Shown here: positions 6,977 through 15,425 of the stretch, one piece after another | How positions within the stretch are numbered: position 1 is the first letter of the stretch | How the letters are laid out: each line of letters starts with the position of its first letter | Source: CAWVWD01 sp965662365 | GTDB taxonomy: Bacteria; Bacteroidota; Bacteroidia; Chitinophagales; Saprospiraceae | Assembly: GCA_965662365.1 (NCBI GenBank) | Contig: CBFIHR010000081.1 | Span: 1-18,658, forward strand | DNA: 18,658 nt | Direction: 5' to 3' | The notes under the pieces: generated by a model | Databases searched by the model: none | Told to the model about the DNA's origin: nothing | What the model saw: only the letters and a program-made list of their open reading frames with translations | Translations under genes and position numbers: made by a program

Positions 6977-7729
6977 ATGATATACAAAATTACATTACAG
7001 GTTTCAAAAAAGGGATTAATCATTCCTTTTAATTATCAATATCCGATGAGTTGTTGGATTTATAATTTGATTCGGCAATCATCAAGTAAAACGTTTTCAG
7101 ATTTTATCCATAATGATGGTTACAGGTTTGAAAATAAATACTTCAAGATGTTTTCCTTTTCCAACTTATATGACTTCGGTTATGATGTAACAAAATTTGG
7201 TTTAAAAATAAACGATGAAACGGCTGTTTTTAAAATTGGTTTTCTATCTAATGAAGTTGCTTTAAATGTAATTCAAAGTTTATTTAATCAGCAGCAACTA
7301 CGATTAGGAAGAGTACATTTCAAAGTTAAAAATGTAACATCACTTAATCCAAAGGTTGAAACAGAAATTATAAAATTAAAAACAAAATCACCTTTGGTCA
7401 TCAAAAACTATAATGAGAAATACTTAGAACCGAATGACGAAGATTACGAAACCATTTTTGAAAATAACTTGAAACGAAAATATGCCATTGCAGCTCAAAA
7501 AGGTTGGCTACCTAAAATGGAATTAAAACAAGATTTATCCATTCGATTATTATCGAAAAGTCCTAAAAAGCAAGGCATTAAAATTAAATATGAAAAAAAT
7601 CAAGTGATTGGTTATCAATACAATTTTGAATTAACTGCTCCAAAAGTCTTAATTCAAACAGGACTTTTAGCAGGTTTTGGTTCGGCAAATGCTCAAGGTT
7701 TTGGTTTTTGTGAAATTATAGAAAATTAA
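6977..7729 (+). CDS. cas6: Cas6 family CRISPR RNA endoribonuclease (second copy)
   Basis: This encodes 250 residues with the same fold landmarks as cas6-1: an N-terminal MIYKITLQV strand, IPFNYQYPMSCWIYNLI, FIHNDGY with H45 as the likely catalytic His, and the C-terminal Gly-rich loop GFGSANAQGFG (233-243). The two copies can be aligned along their length but differ at most positions, so they are old paralogues or independently acquired rather than a recent duplication. This copy is the first gene of the effector operon, five bases before cas10d, and is therefore the better candidate to mature the crRNA for the type I-D complex encoded downstream. Expression probably depends on the WYL-controlled divergent promoter. 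Confidence 0.92.
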   Translation: MIYKITLQVSKKGLIIPFNYQYPMSCWIYNLIRQSSSKTFSDFIHNDGYRFENKYFKMFSFSNLYDFGYDVTKFGLKINDETAVFKIGFLSNEVALNVIQSLFNQQQLRLGRVHFKVKNVTSLNPKVETEIIKLKTKSPLVIKNYNEKYLEPNDEDYETIFENNLKRKYAIAAQKGWLPKMELKQDLSIRLLSKSPKKQGIKIKYEKNQVIGYQYNFELTAPKVLIQTGLLAGFGSANAQGFGFCEIIEN

Positions 7730-7734
7730 GAAAT

Positions 7735-10626
7735 ATGAAAATACAATATTCATCAACGAATAACTTTAAAACGAAATTATTTAATGTAACTGTCAATGAA
7801 TATTTTGATACGGTTTTCAAAGAATTAGTAGAGAAATATCTCTTGATTTCTGCAAAAGGCGGAAGCGGATTTGGGTTTGAACATTCGCCTAAACTTCAAG
7901 AAAGCATTATCAAATATGAAGACATGCCTTATCATATTCATATTTTGAATGGAATGATACCTGCTTTGAAGATTTATGAACAACAACTTCAAGAGAATGG
8001 GCAAATCAATCATAAAAGTATTCCAACTTTGTTAAAAGTACTTTTAGTTGGTTTTACTTTCCATGACTTGAATAAGTTGGTAGGAAAATCTTTGGAAGAT
8101 GGCGTAAATGAAGATTTAATCCAACTTTGTAAAAAACTGAAAGTTGAAGGTTTCTTTAAAGAATGGAAAAGTTGGCTAAATGAAATAAGCTATGTTATTC
8201 TATGTACTGAAAAACGAACATCGGGGTTTGCATTAAAGTATGATGATTTAAAAGACGATTACGTTCAAGACACGATTAAAAATGTTAGTCGTTTGGCTGA
8301 TGTTTTTGCTTCTCAATCTAATTTTGATGATGTAGCGGATTTCTATCATTCTATAAGTAAAATCAAATATGATTATGAGCGATTAGATGAAATAATGGAT
8401 TTGTCATACATTTCTATTAGTCCGAATATTTATACGCTACTTTCTCAAAAGCTATTACAAACTGCTCAAAATTACATTCTTAGTACAAGAAAAGAGGATA
8501 TTCTATTTCATTTACGCAATGGATTTGTCTTTGTTGGCAAGGCGTTAAGTAAGGAAGAACAGGAAATTATTATTGAGAACTTTGTTAATGATGATAGTAC
8601 ATTCGATGTAGAGAGTTTAGTACAAATAAATTCAAGGAGAAGTTGTCAATTCGGATTTGTAAGTTATCGTAAACTCACACCAAGTATTTTGGAAAAAATC
8701 TTAGAAGTTGGTTTTAGAAAAACTAACCAAATTAATTTCTTTGAAATTTTAAAAGATGCTAACACTCCTGATACTAAAGGATTTGAGGTTATACAAGAAC
8801 TGATTGAAGAATATGAATTACCTTTTAATGCTTTTCTACCTAAAAAAAATAAGAAAAAACCAATCAATCAACAAGTTTACATATTCTTAATCAATGATAA
8901 TGCTTGGGATAATGAAGACCATAATAAGTTTCTCAGGTTCTTTGGTTTAACTCGTATCAAATATCTTTTACAAAATAAGCGGAAAGTCAAAAAATGGAAA
9001 AATGAATTATCTGAGGTTTGGGAAAAATCTAAAATCTTATCAGAACAAGATTTAAGCTACTTTACGAACTCTTATACTAAAGCTACAATTGCCGCACTTT
9101 TAAAGACCATTGAGCTTTTCGAAAATGAGGAGAATTTTGAACTATTCATCACTAATCATAAAAAAGAAATTTGTGATGAACTTGAAAAAGATACTTCTCC
9201 GAGGTTGGAAGGTGAAATAAAATGGTTTTGTAACGCTTTTTTTGATGGAAATTTTGAAAAAGACTTTCACGAGATGATGAGGTCTTTTGAAATTCCAATT
9301 AAAAAAGAGATGTGTGCATTTACAGGTGGTAAAGCCTACTCAAAATACGAAGACGCAAAAACACATGGTGTATTAGCACTTGGTTTTAATAATAAAACAT
9401 TCAATAGGTTAAACTCAAAAGCGAAGAAAAATAATATTTCAGACCTATTTAGTTCAGAGTTAGAAATTAGAAATTATTTACAAAGCAAGTCTGATTTTAC
9501 TTCTTGCATTTACTATGACTTTTGTGAATATACAATTCATTTACATAAAGAAAATACATTAGAAGTTTTAAACAGAATTTCAAAAGGCACTGGTGCTGTT
9601 ATTGATAAGACTAATTATAGAATAGAAGTTAAGGATAGTAAAACCAAAATGGATTTTAACTTATACAATGTCAGCTTTGAAAATATTGGATACAATATTA
9701 GTGACAATGTCAAATTTGTTTTGGAAAGATTAGAAATAATCCAACAAACAGGTTTACGAATTTTTACCACAGGAATTATCTCACCTTACATTTCACATAA
9801 AGAAATTTTTGTTTTTGAAAACAGCCTGCCAATTATTAAAAGATTGGGTTGGGATAAGGTGCGTATTGATGAAGTTAAAGAACGTATTCAAGAAATTGAA
9901 CTACTAAAGGCATTAAGCAAAGGTAAAACTCGGCAAACTGTTAGCACAAGTTTGATTTTAGGTTATAGCCAAAATGTGCGAACTGTCTTTACAGCTTTTG
10001 CTCAATTAGAAAAAGACAAAGAAAAAACACGAGAGTTATTACAAAATTCTATTCACATTTTAAAACGATTTAGAAATTACGATATGAGTACAATGAAACA
10101 ATTGGCTGAAATTGCTCGACAGATGGTTCGACCAAAGAGTACTACAGCATCGCAATCTTCTCGAATTATTCGAGATGCACTTGATATTGTCAAGAAACTT
10201 TACAAAGAAGGCAAAACAAGTGCGGAGTACCGAGATACAAATATTGGTCAAATTAGCGGAGCAATGGAACAAATACTTCGCACTAATCAAGGCGATAGCG
10301 ATTTTGTCCAACCTTTTGCAGAAAGTGTTTATGATGAACTTTTTGTAAAAGAATGGAATAGAAAAATTCCAAATACTAATCGGATTAGAGATTGGATAAA
10401 TGAATTTGCTTTTTGGTACAAAGCAGAAGGTAAAAAAGACTCTGAAAGAATTAATCAACTTGTGGTGAACAAAGCGATTAAATCAATGGGTAAAAAAGCA
10501 CTCAAAGTAACGGAAGACACTGTAATTGATTGGCTAAAACAATCTAAATCTAACGACAATAAGGCAATAGATAAATATGAAAATGAATATCGAACTGCTT
10601 ATCAAAACATTATTTCAAAATCTTAA
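7735..10626 (+). CDS. cas10d: Cas10d/Csc3, type I-D large subunit with HD nuclease motif
   Basis: This encodes 963 residues. The N-terminal region has HIHILNG (H67/H69) and GFTFHDLNKL (H110-D111), the pattern of an HD phosphohydrolase/nuclease domain. In type I-D the HD domain is on the large subunit and the Cas3 partner is helicase-only, which is the arrangement here. Length fits Csc3/Cas10d (about 900-1000). No GGDD cyclase motif is seen. A short Cys/Gly segment at C527 (MCAFTGGKAY) may be a degenerate zinc-finger region. The C-terminal about 180 residues are strongly helical and correspond to the small-subunit-like part. The protein should bind the PAM side of the target and carry the nuclease. 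It is followed after 15 bp by csc2. Cas8 is the alternative, judged less likely given Csc1/Csc2. Confidence 0.88.
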   Translation: MKIQYSSTNNFKTKLFNVTVNEYFDTVFKELVEKYLLISAKGGSGFGFEHSPKLQESIIKYEDMPYHIHILNGMIPALKIYEQQLQENGQINHKSIPTLLKVLLVGFTFHDLNKLVGKSLEDGVNEDLIQLCKKLKVEGFFKEWKSWLNEISYVILCTEKRTSGFALKYDDLKDDYVQDTIKNVSRLADVFASQSNFDDVADFYHSISKIKYDYERLDEIMDLSYISISPNIYTLLSQKLLQTAQNYILSTRKEDILFHLRNGFVFVGKALSKEEQEIIIENFVNDDSTFDVESLVQINSRRSCQFGFVSYRKLTPSILEKILEVGFRKTNQINFFEILKDANTPDTKGFEVIQELIEEYELPFNAFLPKKNKKKPINQQVYIFLINDNAWDNEDHNKFLRFFGLTRIKYLLQNKRKVKKWKNELSEVWEKSKILSEQDLSYFTNSYTKATIAALLKTIELFENEENFELFITNHKKEICDELEKDTSPRLEGEIKWFCNAFFDGNFEKDFHEMMRSFEIPIKKEMCAFTGGKAYSKYEDAKTHGVLALGFNNKTFNRLNSKAKKNNISDLFSSELEIRNYLQSKSDFTSCIYYDFCEYTIHLHKENTLEVLNRISKGTGAVIDKTNYRIEVKDSKTKMDFNLYNVSFENIGYNISDNVKFVLERLEIIQQTGLRIFTTGIISPYISHKEIFVFENSLPIIKRLGWDKVRIDEVKERIQEIELLKALSKGKTRQTVSTSLILGYSQNVRTVFTAFAQLEKDKEKTRELLQNSIHILKRFRNYDMSTMKQLAEIARQMVRPKSTTASQSSRIIRDALDIVKKLYKEGKTSAEYRDTNIGQISGAMEQILRTNQGDSDFVQPFAESVYDELFVKEWNRKIPNTNRIRDWINEFAFWYKAEGKKDSERINQLVVNKAIKSMGKKALKVTEDTVIDWLKQSKSNDNKAIDKYENEYRTAYQNIISKS
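10084..10626 (+). CDS. cas11d: Candidate Cas11d small subunit from an internal start in cas10d
   Basis: In type I-D, I-B and I-C systems the small subunit Cas11 has been shown to be translated from an internal start inside the large-subunit gene. Here the helical C-terminus of Cas10d contains in-frame ATG codons at 10084 (M784), 10093 (M787) and 10123 (M797). The first would give a 180-residue all-helical protein beginning MSTMKQLAEIARQM, a suitable size for Cas11d. The upstream bases are A-rich with no Shine-Dalgarno, as is normal for this phylum. The start choice is inference; nothing in the sequence proves it is used. Confidence 0.45.
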   Translation: MSTMKQLAEIARQMVRPKSTTASQSSRIIRDALDIVKKLYKEGKTSAEYRDTNIGQISGAMEQILRTNQGDSDFVQPFAESVYDELFVKEWNRKIPNTNRIRDWINEFAFWYKAEGKKDSERINQLVVNKAIKSMGKKALKVTEDTVIDWLKQSKSNDNKAIDKYENEYRTAYQNIISKS

Positions 10627-10641
10627 AAACTTAAAATTATC

Positions 10642-11655
10642 ATGGATATTAGAAAAGAAATTATCGAAAAATTAGGCGTTAATGAAAGTTATTTTGTCAA
10701 TAAATTGATGGATAATAAAATTGGTGTTATCAAGTTGGCTTTTGTCCGAGAAGTCATTAATCCAATGGTTATTAGAAATAATGCTGCGAATGAAGTCAAT
10801 ACATTTAATGCACCTGATGGACGAGAATTAGTTGAAATTCCTGCCCGAAAATTGAAATCTAAAGAAAAACGTTTGGGTTTGATGATTTGCAGAAGCAAAA
10901 ATGTGGTGGACGAAGGTGTTCGTTATAATTCAATTTTTGATGTAAAGCATTTAGCAAATCCAAACTCTGTTTTGTTTGGGGACTCGGTTACTCAAAGCGA
11001 TGGAGGTGCATTAGTGAGTAGAGTTGTTTATGATTGGGCATATTCTTTAAGAGATGTTGATACTCAAAGTGAAACAATCACAAAAGAATTGCAACATAAT
11101 TCATTGAGTGAAGATGGTACAATCATAAAAGACCGAGATGTTACGATAAAAGCTAAAGATAAGAGTGGGACGAAAGTAGCTTCTCAATCTCTTCACAGCG
11201 TAAAATATGTTATGCCTGGTACGCTTTTTCCTCATTTCGTTACAATTGATAATACAACACCTGAATTATTTATTCATCTGCTATACTGTATTTTGAATGA
11301 GCATAAATATGGTGCTCAAACTACGACAATGGGTAGTAATATGAATAATCATTTGGTTGGAATTGCTTTTTCTGACTTTGAAAAACCAATTAACAGTTAC
11401 ACAATTTCAAAGGATTGGTATGCTCAAGAAAATATTAAAGAGGAAGCCGAAAGACAAGCTGCGACAGTTGAAAATTTGACAGCTTTTATGAAAACTGAAA
11501 TTATAAAGCATTACAAAAAAGATTTTAATGATAATGTCGAAGGTGTCATTGATTGGTTAGAACAGTTTTGGAAAGAAGAAAAAATCCAAACGGTTTACAC
11601 ACAAGCAAAAAAAGATGCTGAAACTTATTTAGACGACTTGAAAATGACTAAATGA
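10642..11655 (+). CDS. csc2: Csc2, type I-D Cas7-family backbone subunit
   Basis: This encodes 337 residues; Csc2 copies line the crRNA and form the backbone of the type I-D effector. Family-diagnostic segments are seen in order: LANPNSVLFGDS (104-115), SRVVYDWAYSLRD (126-138), GTLFPHFVT (193-201), YGAQTTT (223-229) and NHLVGI (236-241). The central charged segment (150-180) is likely the flexible thumb or RNA-contact insertion of Cas7 folds. The start is the first ATG after the 15-bp gap from cas10d, and the stop overlaps the csc1 start by four bases (ATGA), implying coupled translation. The match is from remembered family sequences, not a search, but several independent blocks agree. Confidence 0.9.
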   Translation: MDIRKEIIEKLGVNESYFVNKLMDNKIGVIKLAFVREVINPMVIRNNAANEVNTFNAPDGRELVEIPARKLKSKEKRLGLMICRSKNVVDEGVRYNSIFDVKHLANPNSVLFGDSVTQSDGGALVSRVVYDWAYSLRDVDTQSETITKELQHNSLSEDGTIIKDRDVTIKAKDKSGTKVASQSLHSVKYVMPGTLFPHFVTIDNTTPELFIHLLYCILNEHKYGAQTTTMGSNMNNHLVGIAFSDFEKPINSYTISKDWYAQENIKEEAERQAATVENLTAFMKTEIIKHYKKDFNDNVEGVIDWLEQFWKEEKIQTVYTQAKKDAETYLDDLKMTK

Positions 11656-12311
11656 TGAAGATTATTCCATTAAAAATAACGCTTTTAAGTCCTCTTTTTA
11701 ATTATTCGCAAGTTACAAATGGCGGAGCTATTACCAGTGAGTTCATTGGTGATATTGCTCTGACTTATGCTTTGAATAGAGTTTTAAAAGAACAGCATTT
11801 TTATAAAGAAGTTCGATTTAAACCAAATTATAAAGAGGATTTGAACAGCTTAGATTATTTGTTTACGGTCGCTAAACCATTGAATATTAAACGAACAGGT
11901 ATTTATATTAGAAATACTTTGTTCAATTGGGATGGCGGACCTCAAATGGATAATATACTTTTGAGTTCTAAAACGACTTTTAAAAATTACTTCAAGGTTC
12001 AAGGAATTCAGTTAGGTTCAGAATATTCGACTTTTTTGATTTGTAAAGATGACTTCAATTTAAAATTTCCAATGACAATTAGACTGGGAACAGGTCGAGA
12101 ATGTTTGGCTACCTTGGAAAAGCGAAAGGTTGAAAAGGACGAGGAAATTTGGTTAAATGCTTATGTTTTGAAAGAGGTTTTTGGAGAAGAGGTATTGAAG
12201 CGTTTTGTAAAATTGAAACATTACTTCATGGATTACAAATTGGAAAATTATATCATTTTGAAAAAGCTGAATGAACAACAAGTTTTTAGCATTTTTCAAG
12301 GTCAATTTTAG
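11652..12311 (+). CDS. csc1: Csc1, type I-D Cas5-family subunit
   Basis: This encodes 219 residues. Cas5-family proteins cap the 5' tag end of the crRNA in Cascade-type complexes. The N-terminus (KIIPLKITLLSPLFNYSQ) is the first strand of a RAMP ferredoxin fold, and the TSEFIGDIALTYAL block (28-41) is characteristic of Csc1. The motif YLFTVAKPLN and the C-terminal beta hairpins fit the same family. Two ATG codons in a row occur at the start; the first overlaps the csc2 stop. It ends two bases before cas3. Position directly after csc2 and length close to the usual Csc1 size support the call. Confidence 0.88.
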   Translation: MMKIIPLKITLLSPLFNYSQVTNGGAITSEFIGDIALTYALNRVLKEQHFYKEVRFKPNYKEDLNSLDYLFTVAKPLNIKRTGIYIRNTLFNWDGGPQMDNILLSSKTTFKNYFKVQGIQLGSEYSTFLICKDDFNLKFPMTIRLGTGRECLATLEKRKVEKDEEIWLNAYVLKEVFGEEVLKRFVKLKHYFMDYKLENYIILKKLNEQQVFSIFQGQF

Positions 12312-12313
12312 CG

Positions 12314-14272
12314 ATGAGAAAACAAATTCAAATTCAAATTAAGCCGCAATTTGTGGCAACTTCCTCTTCAAAATTTCGAGGTCATTATTTGCACAGTTTT
12401 CAAGAAACGATGCTGAATATCAATGACCTCGAAGAAGAGGTTTTAATACTTACCGCACCTACAGGAACAGGAAAAAGTTATTCCTTTCCATTACCTATTA
12501 TTGCACATAAAGAAAGAAATGAATTGGCTAAAAAACGTGCTTTAATTATTTCTCCTACTAATGCTTTAATCAATGATATGGAAAAAGAGTATCAAGGATT
12601 AGCAGAACGTGAAAATCTAAAAATTACTAAACTAAATGCAGAAAAACTAAATGAACTTGGTGCAAAAGGAACAAATCGTTGGGAAGCTATTTTAAAAATT
12701 GTTAAAAAGCACGATATAATTATAACCAATCCCGATATTTTGAATTGGGCAATGACAGGAGGTTATAGCTATCAAAAATGGCAAGATACAGTTTGGCAGT
12801 TAGTCGAGATGGTTCATTATTTCATATTTGATGAATATCATATTTACGATGAAGAACAAATTGGAAATATTATAGGTTGGATGCTTTTTACTAAGCAAAT
12901 GCCTAAAGGTGGTTTAAAAAGCAAGAAGTTTATTTTCGCATCAGCAACGCCTGAACCTGCTTTAGCTAATTTATTAAAACAATATGATTTTTCAGTTTCA
13001 ATAAAAGATGAAATCATTTTAGATGAACCATCATCGGATAAAGACCGAAAAATTAAAGGTAAAATTGATTTAACTTTTTTGAAATTAAATCAAAGAAGTG
13101 GAGAAACTCAACCTGATACAGCAGTCGTAAATTATTTACTCAATGAAAGTAATATCAAATCTCAACTTTCAGAGAAGAAAGGTTTAGTCATTTTTAATAC
13201 TTTGGAAAAGCTACGAGTATCGTTAAAGAATATTAAAAGAACCTTTAAATCTTTTGAAGTAGAGGAAATTTCAGGTTATACTACAAAAGCTAAAGAGCCT
13301 GAAAATGTAAATGCTGATTTAATTTTGGCAACGAATAAAGTTGAAGTTGGTGTAAACTTAGGTGTTCATATTGTCTTAATGCCAACAGGTAAATATTTAA
13401 GAAATTTCGTACAAAGATTAGGTCGAATTGCCCGAAAAGGAACAGCTGGAGAAGCCTATATTTTTGTAGAAAGATTTAAACCGTATAGCAAGGCTTTTGA
13501 GGAAGGACAAAGTATTTCCTACTATGATTTAATTGCGAAAATTCAAGAAAACAAACTCCTTTCTGACATTGAATTTTATGAAAAGGTTATTCCTCGTTTT
13601 GTTGGTGCTTTCTTTTTTATCATGCTATATGAAAACTTAAAGGTTTACTCTTATAAAGAAGCTCTTAGGGGAAGTTTAAAAACTGACCCTTTAACAGGTG
13701 AAGCCCAATTAATTTACAATAAATTACAAGCTATTCATTTTGATATTAAACAATTAGATGAAATTGATAAATCATGCGGTTATTACAAACAACGTAAAGC
13801 AATCAAAGAATGGTGGAGTAATTTTTTAGAAACTTTTCGATATTTTAGAGGTGATACTAAATCTATTAAAGTCAGAGATTTAGACAATGAAAACAAAGAA
13901 ACGGAGTACTCATTAGAATGGAATTTGAAGCATAGAAATATCATAGAGAAGACTGAAAATGAGGAGGAAGTAATTTATAAAGTTTCGGGCTATCGCGATG
14001 AAAAAGCAGAGTTGCTTTACATTGTCGAAACTTTTCCTTTTGGAGCATTAAACGAAGGAAATAAGGCTTTGAAACAAAAAGATAAATGGAATTTACCAAT
14101 TGTCCTTGATGAGAAAATAAAATGTGCTGAAAAAAGATGGGAAGCAGGAAATGATGATTTTTCAAAAAAGGTAATGGATATTTTGAATAATTTTAAAGTA
14201 TTGAAATTCATATTTACAGAGAAGCGATTGAAGATTTCGGATATTCAGATTGTATCAAATATATTTTTATAA
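12314..14272 (+). CDS. cas3: Cas3 helicase of type I-D, no HD domain
   Basis: This encodes 652 residues of a superfamily 2 helicase that unwinds target DNA after effector binding. Visible motifs are Walker A APTGTGKS (48-55), PTNALINDME (Ia), DEYH box (D173-H176), SAT (210-212), and motif VI QRLGRIARKG (from 367). There is no HD-nuclease segment before the helicase: the protein begins only about 47 residues before Walker A, and the remaining C-terminal region is helical with no HD pair. The missing nuclease is present on Cas10d, as expected in type I-D. The start lies two bases after csc1, and an 18-bp gap leads to the unknown 174-aa gene, so it is in the same transcript. Confidence 0.92.
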   Translation: MRKQIQIQIKPQFVATSSSKFRGHYLHSFQETMLNINDLEEEVLILTAPTGTGKSYSFPLPIIAHKERNELAKKRALIISPTNALINDMEKEYQGLAERENLKITKLNAEKLNELGAKGTNRWEAILKIVKKHDIIITNPDILNWAMTGGYSYQKWQDTVWQLVEMVHYFIFDEYHIYDEEQIGNIIGWMLFTKQMPKGGLKSKKFIFASATPEPALANLLKQYDFSVSIKDEIILDEPSSDKDRKIKGKIDLTFLKLNQRSGETQPDTAVVNYLLNESNIKSQLSEKKGLVIFNTLEKLRVSLKNIKRTFKSFEVEEISGYTTKAKEPENVNADLILATNKVEVGVNLGVHIVLMPTGKYLRNFVQRLGRIARKGTAGEAYIFVERFKPYSKAFEEGQSISYYDLIAKIQENKLLSDIEFYEKVIPRFVGAFFFIMLYENLKVYSYKEALRGSLKTDPLTGEAQLIYNKLQAIHFDIKQLDEIDKSCGYYKQRKAIKEWWSNFLETFRYFRGDTKSIKVRDLDNENKETEYSLEWNLKHRNIIEKTENEEEVIYKVSGYRDEKAELLYIVETFPFGALNEGNKALKQKDKWNLPIVLDEKIKCAEKRWEAGNDDFSKKVMDILNNFKVLKFIFTEKRLKISDIQIVSNIFL

Positions 14273-14289
14273 CAGATAGAGCCAAAACC

Positions 14290-14814
14290 ATGAAAAAATA
14301 CACCCAACAACTTTTAACTGATTTGGAACGAAAAATTTTAAATCGGTGGAATGAGCAGCCGCCACATTTTTATGGTACGGGAATGCCGAATATGTTTTTA
14401 GAGCCGCCGGTGGGTTGGAATGAGGGGAAGTATGAATATTTTAAGGCGGAAACGCCTGAGCCGTCTTTTGAGGTGCAGATATTTGAGATGGAAAAGTGGT
14501 TGGAAGCGGCCGAGGATAATTCGATGTTTTCTAAAATGGGTTTGTTGCCGGAGCAGTTTCCGCCAGTTGCTTTGCTTACGGAAGTGGAGGTTTCGGCTTT
14601 GGTGTTGAAGTTGTTGCGGCTTTGGTCGGCTTATAATTTTGCGGTGACGCTGCCTAAGTTGTTGCCTGATTCGCTGCGTTATGAGACACTTCTGAAACGG
14701 ATGCTTGAACCGGCAATGTTTGCGAAGCATGGTTTGATTGGTATTGAGTTTTGTTATTATAATCCTGATGATTGCCCGTTTCCTAATGAGTATTGCGGAT
14801 GTAAGGATTTTTGA
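14290..14814 (+). CDS. Unknown 174-aa protein with C-terminal four-Cys cluster, linked to cas operon
   Basis: I do not recognise this family. The protein is mainly helical: an N-terminal amphipathic helix (QQLLTDLERKILNRW), a Pro/aromatic-rich segment (PPHFYGTGMPNMFLEPP), an acidic middle, and a Leu-rich helix (VSALVLKLLRLWSAYNF). The C-terminus holds C155, C162, C169 and C171 in a Cys-x6-Cys-x6-Cys-x-Cys arrangement with Asp160/161, a plausible metal site. It follows cas3 by 17 bp, so it is probably co-transcribed with the effector genes, and precedes cas4. Its codon use (many GCG, CCG, TTG, GTG) resembles cas4/cas1/cas2 rather than cas3. Possible roles: an accessory to adaptation, or an unrelated cassette gene. 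It does not look like a Cas11 or an anti-CRISPR. Confidence 0.75.
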   Translation: MKKYTQQLLTDLERKILNRWNEQPPHFYGTGMPNMFLEPPVGWNEGKYEYFKAETPEPSFEVQIFEMEKWLEAAEDNSMFSKMGLLPEQFPPVALLTEVEVSALVLKLLRLWSAYNFAVTLPKLLPDSLRYETLLKRMLEPAMFAKHGLIGIEFCYYNPDDCPFPNEYCGCKDF

Positions 14815-14821
14815 TTTTTTC

Positions 14822-14911
14822 TTTTGACAGGATTTACAGGATTGAACAGGATTTTTTGATTTTGACTTGTTGAGATTTCAATCTTGTTTTGTTTTGTAAA
14901 TTCTGTCAAAA
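14822..14911. repeat. Palindromic GACAGGATT-family element between the 174-aa gene and cas4
   Basis: The left arm 14822-14838 (TTTTGACAG, G, ATTTACA) pairs with 14895-14911 (TGTAAAT, T, CTGTCAAAA) with a single mismatch. The left arm is followed by two further units (AGGATTGAACAGGATT). The element fills nearly the whole 109-bp gap and ends 13 bp before the cas4 ATG. The hairpin followed by T-rich DNA could attenuate transcription into cas4. Confidence 0.75.
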
Positions 14912-14923
14912 AATAATGAATTT

Positions 14924-15418
14924 ATGAAACCTACAGGAACACATATCAACTATTACCACATTTGCCATCGGAAGTTGTGGTTGTTTACAAATGGTTTACA
15001 GATGGAACATTCTTCGGATTTGGTGACAGAGGGGAAATTGATTGCGGAAACGACTTATCCGCAACGGGCAGCGAAGTATCGGGAATTGGATTTGGGTTTT
15101 ATTAAGATTGATCATTATGATGCAAAAAATAAAATCGTGCGAGAGGTGAAGAAGTCGAAGAAGATGGAAGCGGCTCATTTGGCTCAGTTGAAGTATTATT
15201 TGTGGGTTTTGGAGGAGTCGGGCGTTGATGGTGTTTCGGGGGTGTTGGAATATCCAAAGTTGAGGCGAACGGAGGCGGTTTGGTTGTCGGATTTGGATCG
15301 GGAAGAGATTTTGAATTGGATTTCGGGTATTGAGGCAGTTTTGGCTGGTGCTTGTCCGAAGGTGATTGATAAGGCGATTTGTGGGCGATGTGCTTATGCG
15401 GCTTTTTGTTACGCTTGA
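14924..15418 (+). CDS. cas4: Cas4 family protein (RecB-like nuclease fold, FeS), catalytic His replaced
   Basis: Cas4 trims and selects prespacers with Cas1-Cas2. This 164-residue protein begins with the family pattern NYYHICHRKLWLF (C14) and ends with C153, C156 and C162 (ICGRCAYAAFCYA), together giving the four Cys of the 4Fe-4S cluster. The RecB core is present: D63 (KIDHYD), E74-V-K76 (motif III) and QLKYYLW. The first core motif, normally GxxxH, reads GKLIAETTY, with Ala41 (codon GCG) where the metal-binding His is expected. If this is not a sequencing error, nuclease activity may be weakened or lost while a structural role is kept. The gene lies between two palindromic repeats and upstream of the GxxExxY gene, not directly next to cas1. 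Confidence 0.9.
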   Translation: MKPTGTHINYYHICHRKLWLFTNGLQMEHSSDLVTEGKLIAETTYPQRAAKYRELDLGFIKIDHYDAKNKIVREVKKSKKMEAAHLAQLKYYLWVLEESGVDGVSGVLEYPKLRRTEAVWLSDLDREEILNWISGIEAVLAGACPKVIDKAICGRCAYAAFCYA

Positions 15419-15425
15419 TTTTTTT

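Noticed and set aside
10060..10458. 132-codon minus-strand frame within the 3' part of cas10d
   Set aside because: It is antisense to a long well-supported gene and shows only Phe/Ser/Ile-rich composition, without a recognisable start context.
7735..12311. Type I-B interpretation (Cas8b, Cas7, Cas5)
   Set aside because: The repeat end ATTGAAAC and the Cas1/Cas2/Cas4 style first suggested I-B, but Csc2/Csc1 motifs, an HD pair on the large subunit and a helicase-only Cas3 fit type I-D better.
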